Shown here in pieces: positions 1-5,263 of a stretch of DNA of 6,300 nt. A model generated the notes under the pieces. That model did not search any database. It saw nothing but the letters and a program-made list of their open reading frames with translations, and was not told the origin of the DNA. A program made the translations under genes and the position numbers. Origin of the DNA: an uncultured Lachnospiraceae bacterium (lineage in GTDB: Bacteria; Bacillota; Clostridia; Lachnospirales; Lachnospiraceae). The stretch lies in contig OMRF01000139.1 in NCBI GenBank assembly GCA_900313435.1, positions 1 through 6,300 of the forward strand. Direction: 5' to 3'. How positions within the stretch are numbered: position 1 is the stretch's first letter; each line of letters begins with the position of its first letter.

Positions 1-309
1 GAAGGCAGAGCGGATGTGCTCTCCCTTGCTCACGAGCTCAATGAGAAGAAGGGGGTTACCGTGCTGTGGATCACCCATTATATGGAAGAGCTCACGGCCG
101 CGGATCATATTTTTGTAATGGATAATGGCAAGATAGTGATGGAGGGAACTCCGGGGGAGATCTTCGGGCGTCCTTCGGAACTTAAGCAGCACGGACTTAC
201 TCTTCCGGGCATCACCCTTCTTTCAGAGCTCCTGAAGGAAAACGGTGTTCCCCTGAATGGGGTATATCTCTCAGTGGACGAGCTTTTCAAAGACCTGATG
301 GCATTTTGA
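1..309 (+). CDS. ecfA1: Energy-coupling factor transporter ATPase EcfA1, C-terminal part (5' truncated by window edge)
   Basis: The open frame runs from the first base to TGA at 307-309 and gives the last 102 residues of an ABC ATPase; a full EcfA is about 280 residues. The Walker A, Q-loop, signature and Walker B motifs lie left of the window. What remains starts in the helix after the D-loop (EGRADVLSLAHEL) and includes the switch histidine in WITHYMEEL, followed by the FVMDNGKIVMEGTPGEIF strand-turn typical of EcfA/CbiO proteins and a C-terminal region ending DELFKDLMAF. The GTG at 16 is an internal codon, not a start. EcfA1 pairs with EcfA2 on the cytoplasmic face, and ATP hydrolysis drives vitamin or metal uptake through EcfT and exchangeable S-components. 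The A1 assignment rests on the conserved A1-A2-T gene order and the C-terminal sequence style. Confidence 0.9.
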   Translation, partial: EGRADVLSLAHELNEKKGVTVLWITHYMEELTAADHIFVMDNGKIVMEGTPGEIFGRPSELKQHGLTLPGITLLSELLKENGVPLNGVYLSVDELFKDLMAF

Positions 310-333
310 TATCATTTTAGAAATACAGAAAAA

Positions 334-1200
334 ATGGCTTTCATCTTCGATCACGTTTCATATACATATCAGCCCGGCACCGCTTATTCCGTAGATGCTC
401 TTACCGACATTTCCTTTCAGATAAAGGACGGTGATTCGGTAGGCATTATAGGGCATACGGGCTCGGGAAAATCCACACTTATACAGCACATGAACGGACT
501 GCTGCTTCCCACAAAGGGGGCAGTCTATTATGATGGGCAGGACATTTCCGACAAGGACTTCAACAAAAGCGCGTTGAGGAGCGAGGTCGGAATGGTCTTC
601 CAATATCCTGAGACCCAGCTTTTTGAAGAGACTGTTATAAAGGACGTCTGCTTTGGACCTAAGAACCAGGGACTATCGGAAAAGGATGCGATGCTTCGAG
701 CTTACGAGGCGCTGAAGCTTGTTAGTTTTCCGGATGACAGCTTCGATCAGTCCCCCTTCTCCCTTTCGGGGGGAGAGCAGAGGAGGGCGGCGATAGCAGG
801 TGTCCTTGCGATGAAGCCGAAGACCCTCATCCTGGATGAACCCTGCGCGGGACTTGATCCCGCAGGAAGGAACGAACTTCTCACATTAATCCGCCGCATG
901 AATGAGGAGGAGGGGATCACCATTATCCTTGTCTCACATTCCATGGACGACATAGCGGAGACGGTAAAGAGAGTGATCGTGATGGACGAGGGCAGGATAT
1001 ATATGGACGGCGATCCTCATTATGTTTTTTCTCATGAAGAGGAGCTTCTTAAGGTATCCCTTTCCGTGCCTCCTGTTACGCGACTTATGGACAGGCTGAT
1101 GAAAAACGGCTTTTTCAGGGAAAGAAAGATGCCTGATGGCTATACTGTAACAACCGCAAGAGAAGCTTGTGAGCTCATATGTTCAGAAATATCACGTTAG
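334..1200 (+). CDS. ecfA2: Energy-coupling factor transporter ATPase EcfA2
   Basis: Complete 288-residue ABC ATPase, the usual length for EcfA2. Visible motifs are Walker A GHTGSGKS (residues 40-47), Q-loop Gln90 in MVFQYPETQLF, signature LSGGEQ (144-149), Walker B TLILDEP with catalytic Glu169, D-loop AGLD (172-175) and switch His202. The opening MAFIFDHVSYTYQPGT is characteristic of EcfA2. ATG 334 is the first possible start after the ecfA1 stop: the frame is open from 310, but no ATG, GTG or TTG precedes it. Only a weak purine stretch lies upstream, so translation may depend on coupling to ecfA1, 24 bases away. It forms the heterodimeric motor with EcfA1 and docks on EcfT. A small oddity is DEPCAGLDP, where most relatives have Thr at residue 171. 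The 3' end overlaps ecfT. Confidence 0.95.
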   Translation: MAFIFDHVSYTYQPGTAYSVDALTDISFQIKDGDSVGIIGHTGSGKSTLIQHMNGLLLPTKGAVYYDGQDISDKDFNKSALRSEVGMVFQYPETQLFEETVIKDVCFGPKNQGLSEKDAMLRAYEALKLVSFPDDSFDQSPFSLSGGEQRRAAIAGVLAMKPKTLILDEPCAGLDPAGRNELLTLIRRMNEEEGITIILVSHSMDDIAETVKRVIVMDEGRIYMDGDPHYVFSHEEELLKVSLSVPPVTRLMDRLMKNGFFRERKMPDGYTVTTAREACELICSEISR

Positions 1201-1979
1201 GACAATATTATCCTGCTGAAAGCATTCTTCACGCACTCGATCCGCGCGTGAAGCTTTTTGGCGCCCTCATATGGATAATTTCGATATTCCTGATGAACAA
1301 CCTGTGGAGCTTTTTTCTCGTTACGGGCTTTCTGATATTCCTCATCATTATTTCCAAGGTGCCCTTCTCCTTCATGGTAAAGGGGCTTCGCTCGATCATG
1401 GTAATAGTCATTATCGCGAGCGTTCTTAATATCTTCTTTACTCCGGGTAATGCGCTTGTTGAGTGGGGTGTCATAAGGATCACCGACAAGGGCATAATCA
1501 ATGCAGTGCTCATGGCGATAAGGATGTTCTATCTCATCATAGGAACTTCGCTGATGACGCTTACCACGACACCTAACAACCTCACGGACGGACTCGCGAG
1601 AGCGATGTCTCCTCTGGAAAAGCTTCGTGTGCCGGTGACCGACATCGCGATGATGATGACCATAGCCCTTCGCTTTATTCCCATTCTCATAGAGGAGACC
1701 AACAAGATAATGAAGGCGCAGATGGCGCGTGGGGCGGATTTTGAGCATGGCGGACTTATCAAAAAGGCAAAGAACATGGTGCCCCTCCTCGTTCCGCTTT
1801 TTGTCAGCGCATTCAGGCGCGCGAATGAGCTGGCGCTGGCAATGGAGGCGCGCTGCTATTCCAGCGGGAAGAAGAGGACGAAGCTCAATCCATTAAAATA
1901 TGCAAGTCGGGATGCGATAGCCTATATCGTGATCCTTTTGTTCCTGGCAGGATTGATAGTAATGAAGATATTTCTCTGA
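1179..1979 (+). CDS. ecfT: Energy-coupling factor transporter transmembrane protein EcfT
   Basis: Complete 266-residue integral membrane scaffold that links the EcfA1/A2 motor to exchangeable S-components. The start MFRNITLGQYYPAES, followed by LDPRVKL (residues 20-26), is typical of EcfT and supports ATG 1179, which lies inside ecfA2 and gives a 22-base overlap and probable translational coupling. Hydrophobic segments are at roughly residues 27-40, 43-60, 69-88, 107-128 and 246-264, with amphipathic coupling helices between. The two short motifs that plug into the ATPases are ARG at 183-185 (AQMARGADF) and ARC at 224-226 (AMEARCYSSG). The second has Cys instead of the textbook Gly, a variant I believe is common in Firmicutes. 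No S-component gene lies nearby, as expected for a shared (group II) module that serves S-components encoded elsewhere. Confidence 0.95.
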   Translation: MFRNITLGQYYPAESILHALDPRVKLFGALIWIISIFLMNNLWSFFLVTGFLIFLIIISKVPFSFMVKGLRSIMVIVIIASVLNIFFTPGNALVEWGVIRITDKGIINAVLMAIRMFYLIIGTSLMTLTTTPNNLTDGLARAMSPLEKLRVPVTDIAMMMTIALRFIPILIEETNKIMKAQMARGADFEHGGLIKKAKNMVPLLVPLFVSAFRRANELALAMEARCYSSGKKRTKLNPLKYASRDAIAYIVILLFLAGLIVMKIFL

Positions 1980-1986
1980 TCTTTTG

Positions 1987-2003
1987 AAAGGATTGGTTCC
2001 TTG
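1987..2003 (+). promoter_or_regulatory. Ribosome binding site fixing a TTG start for ptsI
   Basis: AAAGGA at 1987-1992 lies 8 bases before TTG at 2001, and no ATG or GTG in that frame sits near this position. The protein sequence from TTG onward (residues 8-15, KKVSKGIG) matches the expected N-terminal strand of enzyme I, so the unusual start codon is well supported. The site lies in the 21-base gap after ecfT. Confidence 0.7.
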
Positions 2004-3626
2004 GAAAGAGTTTTTGAAGGAAAGAAAGTCTCAAAGGGCATAGGCGAGGGCAGGATCTTCGTGTTCAGGAGAAACGAAGAGCTCATCAGGCGCCGCACGG
2101 TTTACGACACCTCCCTTGAGACAAGGAGATTCTCCGACGCGGTGGAGAAGTCAAAGAAAGACCTTCTCTCGGTGCTTGACGAGGCCAGAAAGGTACTCGG
2201 AAATACCGGCGAAGGTATTTTTTCTTCACACCTTATGATACTGAAGGATCCTCTTTTTCTTGATCCCGTAAGGGAAATGATAGAAAACGAGAGCGTGAAC
2301 TGCGAATTTGCAATTGCTTCTGTCACCGACAGGATGACGGGGATGTTCTCCTCCATGAAGGACGAGTACATGAAGGCAAGATATTCGGACATAAAGGATG
2401 TGGCGGAACGCGTGATACTGAACCTTTCAGGTAAGGAGAAATATGATCTGAAGGAGGATGGTCCCTTCATCATGGTTTCCGACACCGTTGTTCCGGGAGA
2501 CCTGATGAGGCTGAAGGATCTGGGACTTGCAGCGATCGTCGCAAGAAAGGGAAGCGTTTATTCACATACCGCCATCCTTGCCAGAACCATGGGAATCCCG
2601 GCGGTTACCGGGGTAGATTTTTCGGACGATATAGACGGCCTTTACGCCATAGTAAATGGTAATGTCGGAACCCTGATCGTAGACCCCGGGGAAAGCACGA
2701 AGACCCGCTACGGAAGAGAAAAGGAGGATCTTCTCAGTAAAGAGGAGAAGCTCCTCTTACTTAAGGGGCTTCCCAATATCACCCTTGATGGAAAAGAGAT
2801 AGAGATATTCTCAAACGCGAATTCTCTTTCCGATATTTCAAACGCGTTGAATTCGGACGCGGGAGGGATAGGACTGCTCCGGAGCGAGTTCCTTTACCTT
2901 GAAAAGAATGATTATCCTTCAGAGGAGGAGCTCTTCATAAATTACAGGAAGGCAGCCGAGATGATGGGTTCAAAGCCTGTGATCATCAGGACCCTTGATA
3001 TAGGTGCGGACAAAAACACCTCATATTTCGGACTGTCAGGTGAGGACAATCCGGCCCTCGGACTCAGGGGGATCAGGTTCTCGCTTCAGCACCCCGAGAC
3101 TCTGAGAACACAGCTAAGGGCAATCTACCGCGCGTCAAACTACGGCTGTATCTCGATCCTTTATCCCATGATCACCTCAGATTTCGAGATAGAAGAGATC
3201 AAAAAGCTGGAAAACTCGGTCAAGAAGGAACTGAAGGATGCAGGGAGTCCGTACTCTGATGACGTGAAGAGAGGCTTTATGATAGAGACTCCCGCAGCCG
3301 CGATAATGAGCGATGTCTTTGCCGCCGACTGTGATTTTTTCTCCATAGGGACGAATGATCTCACACAGTATATGATGGCCTGTGACAGGAACAATGATTC
3401 CGTCGCGCTCTGGGGAGACCCTAAAAGTCCCGCGGTACTCCGCGCGATAGAAAATGTTGTGAAGAGCGCAAAGAAAAATAATGTAAAAGTTTCGATCTGC
3501 GGCGAGGCGGCGGAGGATATCTCACTTACGAAGTCCTTCATTGAGATGGGTGTGGACTCGCTTTCAGTGGGGCCTTCAATGATCCTTCCCTTGAGACAGC
3601 ATATCAGAGGACTTACTTTATCCTGA
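2001..3626 (+). CDS. ptsI: Phosphoenolpyruvate-protein phosphotransferase (PTS enzyme I), somewhat divergent
   Basis: Complete 541-residue protein, close to the lower end of the usual enzyme I length. In the cytoplasm, enzyme I autophosphorylates on histidine from PEP and passes the phosphate to HPr, feeding sugar uptake. Domains in order are an N-terminal HPr-binding helical domain (about 5-140), the phosphohistidine swivel domain (about 150-225, active His189 in YSHTAILART) and a C-terminal PEP-binding barrel (about 250-537). Barrel residues seen are Arg294 (GLLRSEFLY), Arg330 (IIRTLDIGADK), Arg356 (LGLRGIR), Glu429 (MIETPAA), Asn452/Asp453 (IGTNDLTQY), Arg463 and Cys500 (SICGE). Residues beside the active sites differ from the norm: Tyr187 replaces the usual Thr before Ser-His, and CGEAAED replaces CGE(L/M)AGD. 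It is probably co-transcribed with ecfT. HPr and EII genes are absent here. Its family is clear; whether it is the organism's main enzyme I or a specialised paralogue is unknown. Confidence 0.9.
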   Translation: MERVFEGKKVSKGIGEGRIFVFRRNEELIRRRTVYDTSLETRRFSDAVEKSKKDLLSVLDEARKVLGNTGEGIFSSHLMILKDPLFLDPVREMIENESVNCEFAIASVTDRMTGMFSSMKDEYMKARYSDIKDVAERVILNLSGKEKYDLKEDGPFIMVSDTVVPGDLMRLKDLGLAAIVARKGSVYSHTAILARTMGIPAVTGVDFSDDIDGLYAIVNGNVGTLIVDPGESTKTRYGREKEDLLSKEEKLLLLKGLPNITLDGKEIEIFSNANSLSDISNALNSDAGGIGLLRSEFLYLEKNDYPSEEELFINYRKAAEMMGSKPVIIRTLDIGADKNTSYFGLSGEDNPALGLRGIRFSLQHPETLRTQLRAIYRASNYGCISILYPMITSDFEIEEIKKLENSVKKELKDAGSPYSDDVKRGFMIETPAAAIMSDVFAADCDFFSIGTNDLTQYMMACDRNNDSVALWGDPKSPAVLRAIENVVKSAKKNNVKVSICGEAAEDISLTKSFIEMGVDSLSVGPSMILPLRQHIRGLTLS

Positions 3627-3641
3627 ATTTCTTCAAGCTTT

Positions 3642-3668
3642 TGTCAAAAGTCTTTCACAATTTTGACA
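3642..3668 (+). promoter_or_regulatory. Inverted repeat upstream of htrA, candidate operator
   Basis: TGTCAAAA (3642-3649) and its exact reverse complement TTTTGACA (3661-3668) are separated by 11 bases. The left arm is also part of a tight palindrome, CTTTTG-T-CAAAAG (3638-3650). The centres of the two arms are 19 bases apart, near two helical turns. The repeat sits about 70 bases before the htrA start, where a transcription regulator could act. From memory, TGTCAAA resembles the Spo0A box (TGTCGAA-like), and TTTCACA at 3653-3659 resembles the octamer bound by CssR ahead of Bacillus htrA genes; neither link is shown here. As RNA, the arms would form only a weak AT-rich stem, so this is not a convincing terminator. 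Confidence 0.4.
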
Positions 3669-3685
3669 CAAATCTCTTTTATCAT
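3654..3685 (+). promoter_or_regulatory. Possible htrA promoter (weak)
   Basis: The best-spaced pair I can find is TTCACA (3654-3659), 17 bases, then TTTTAT (3677-3682); overlapping it, TATCAT at 3680-3685 is a better -10 match but lacks a properly spaced -35. A perfect -35 hexamer, TTGACA (3663-3668), is present, but no acceptable -10 lies 16-18 bases after it. A promoter is expected, since htrA has its own strong ribosome site and a 107-base leader region, but its exact position is uncertain. Read-through from ptsI is also possible, because I see no terminator between the genes. Confidence 0.25.
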
Positions 3686-3719
3686 CCGAAGCTGTAACAG
3701 TAAAAAAGCACATAGATCA

Positions 3720-3728
3720 AGAGGTGAT
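3720..3728 (+). promoter_or_regulatory. Strong ribosome binding site for htrA
   Basis: AGAGGTGAT is nearly the full anti-Shine-Dalgarno complement and ends 5 bases before ATG 3734. It selects that ATG over the in-frame ATG three codons downstream (3743). Confidence 0.8.
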
Positions 3729-3733
3729 CGATA

Positions 3734-5134
3734 ATGAGTGACATGAATAATTACAACGGGTATTACAACGGACCCCAGGGAATGCCGAATATGAACATGA
3801 ATCAAGGTGCGAACGTTCCTCCGGTAAGGCCCGCACAGGAGCCCAAAAAGAAATCGGAGAACAAATTTTTAAAGAGGTTCTTTTCAGCGGCGGCCATCGC
3901 ATCTGTATGCGGACTCTGCGGAGGACTTGTATTCACGGGAACCACGTATTTCATGTCAAAAGCTACAGGGCAGAACTACAGGACCGCGGTAGGGAACACC
4001 CTTTATACGGCGGATGAAAGCGCCGCTCCTTCGATACGTACGACGGCTTCTCTTTCGGAAGATCAGAACGAAAACTCCGTGACCGCTATAGTAGATGAGG
4101 TGATGCCTTCCATAGTAAAGGTCACGAACGTAAGTCTTTCCGTATATAATACCTGGTTCGGAAGAACCTATACGAAGGAAACTCCTTCGGCAGGTTCAGG
4201 AGTCATCATAAACAAGGATTCCGATTATCTTTATATAGCGACAAACAACCATATGGTGGAGAATTCGAAGGAGCTCACTGTTACCTTCTGCGATGATACA
4301 GCGGTTTCCGCTACGGTACAGGGAGCCGACCCGTATTCGGATCTTGCGGTAGTGAAGGTTGCCCTGAAAGATATAAGCGAGAGCACCCTTTCCGCAATAA
4401 AGACCATAACCATTGGAAGTTCTGAGAATGTAAAGGCCGGTGATAAGGCTATTGTCATAGGAAATGCCATGGGTTACGGGCAGTCAGTCACCAGCGGAGT
4501 CATCAGCGCACTGGATCGCATAGTTACGTTGCAGCTTGAGGACGGAACTATCATATCAAACAAGCTCATCATGACTGACGCAGCCATCAACCCCGGAAAT
4601 TCCGGAGGAGCGCTTCTTGATGGAAAGGGCAGACTCATCGGTATAGTTAATTCAAAATATGTGAATTCCTATGTGGAGGCTGCAGGCTACGCGATCCCGA
4701 TATCATCAGCAAAGCCTATTCTTGAATGCCTTATGAGCGGTACCGAGATCAAGGATTCCGATCGTGATGACAGCACTTCGGGAAAAGCGACGGACAGCTC
4801 CAGCTCCACAAGATCAGAGTCCGCTCAGACTGCTTATCTTGGGATCAACGGCGTTGATATCACAAAAGAGATGGCCGAGAACTATGGCATGCCTGAGGGT
4901 ATATACATATCAAGGGTCTATGAGCAGGGCGGAGCGGCCAAGGCAGGGATTTCAAAGAGGGATATCATCACTGCGGTGAACGGCGAGGCCGTGCTCACTA
5001 TGACAAAGCTTCAGAGCGTGCTTTCAGGCTTCAAACCCGGTGATACGATCAAGATCACTATTGCCCGCTATGAAAATAATTATATAGAGACAGATGTCGA
5101 TGTGACGCTTGGAGACAGATCAACCGCCCAGTGA
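3734..5134 (+). CDS. htrA: HtrA/DegP-family serine protease, membrane-anchored, with one PDZ domain
   Basis: Complete 466-residue protein. Residues 1-48 form a cytoplasmic tail rich in Asn, Tyr, Met and Pro that ends in basic residues (KKK at 38-40, KFLKR at 44-48). A single membrane segment follows (about 50-74), then a linker and a trypsin-like domain (about 113-335) with a full catalytic triad: His173 (ATNNHMVEN), Asp203 (YSDLAVVKV) and Ser290 (NPGNSGGAL). A Ser/Asp-rich spacer (341-363) leads to one PDZ domain (about 367-445), with YLGING at its start and GAAKAGISKRDIITAVNG inside. The layout matches Gram-positive HtrA proteins, which act outside the membrane as degrading and quality-control proteases for misfolded exported proteins. 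A strong Shine-Dalgarno sequence precedes the start, and a terminator follows the stop by about 23 bases, so it may be a single-gene unit. The inverted repeat upstream may control it. The paralogue (HtrA, HtrB or YyxA type) cannot be told from this sequence. Confidence 0.93.
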   Translation: MSDMNNYNGYYNGPQGMPNMNMNQGANVPPVRPAQEPKKKSENKFLKRFFSAAAIASVCGLCGGLVFTGTTYFMSKATGQNYRTAVGNTLYTADESAAPSIRTTASLSEDQNENSVTAIVDEVMPSIVKVTNVSLSVYNTWFGRTYTKETPSAGSGVIINKDSDYLYIATNNHMVENSKELTVTFCDDTAVSATVQGADPYSDLAVVKVALKDISESTLSAIKTITIGSSENVKAGDKAIVIGNAMGYGQSVTSGVISALDRIVTLQLEDGTIISNKLIMTDAAINPGNSGGALLDGKGRLIGIVNSKYVNSYVEAAGYAIPISSAKPILECLMSGTEIKDSDRDDSTSGKATDSSSSTRSESAQTAYLGINGVDITKEMAENYGMPEGIYISRVYEQGGAAKAGISKRDIITAVNGEAVLTMTKLQSVLSGFKPGDTIKITIARYENNYIETDVDVTLGDRSTAQ

Positions 5135-5157
5135 GAAGAGGGGGTTGAGATATAAAG

Positions 5158-5187
5158 GCCGGCGGGGAAGATTCCCGCCGGCTTTTC
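5158..5187 (+). terminator. Rho-independent terminator after htrA
   Basis: GCCGGCGGG (5158-5166) pairs perfectly with CCCGCCGGC (5174-5182). One G-T and one A-T pair extend the stem to 11 pairs around a three-base loop, and TTTTCTT follows directly. The stem is very GC-rich; the T-run is short but adequate. It separates htrA from the promoter of the next gene. Confidence 0.9.
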
Positions 5188-5195
5188 TTGAATTA

Positions 5196-5224
5196 TTGCT
5201 TTTTGAAAAGCGGGAAATTATAAT
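5196..5224 (+). promoter_or_regulatory. Sigma-A-type promoter for the DUF4422 gene
   Basis: The -35 TTGCTT (5196-5201) and the perfect -10 TATAAT (5219-5224) are separated by exactly 17 bases. Transcription would begin near 5231 and leave a leader of roughly 33 bases before the ATG. The promoter starts 9 bases after the htrA terminator, as expected for an independent unit. A palindrome, GCTTTT-TG-AAAAGC (5198-5211), overlaps the end of the -35 and fills much of the spacer; it could be an operator. Confidence 0.75.
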
Positions 5225-5263
5225 CAAAGAGTCATATACACTTTGAAGAGTAGGAGCAGAGTC

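Noticed and set aside
16..309. GTG at 16 as the start of a short separate gene
   Set aside because: The frame is open back to base 1, and the residues before it (EGRAD) continue the ABC ATPase helix, so it is an internal valine codon.
1197..1748. 183-codon open frame on the minus strand
   Set aside because: It lies wholly within ecfT, its translation is rich in His, Arg and Tyr with no family resemblance, and the + strand gene is unmistakable.
3638..3656. CTTTTGTCAAAAG followed by TCTTTC as a terminator for ptsI
   Set aside because: The palindrome has a one-base centre, so only about four A-T-rich pairs could form as RNA, and no T-run follows.
4764..4979. 71-codon open frame on the + strand inside htrA
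   Set aside because: It is an out-of-frame shadow of the Ser-rich spacer and PDZ domain, with no ribosome binding site.
5145..5245. Possible small peptide starting at TTG 5145 after AGAGGGGG
   Set aside because: The purine run touches the start codon with no spacer, and the frame passes through the terminator hairpin and the next promoter.
5135..5263. Riboswitch or small RNA in the gap between htrA and the DUF4422 gene
   Set aside because: The 129 bases are explained by the terminator, the promoter and a short leader; no further structure or T-rich second terminator is seen.
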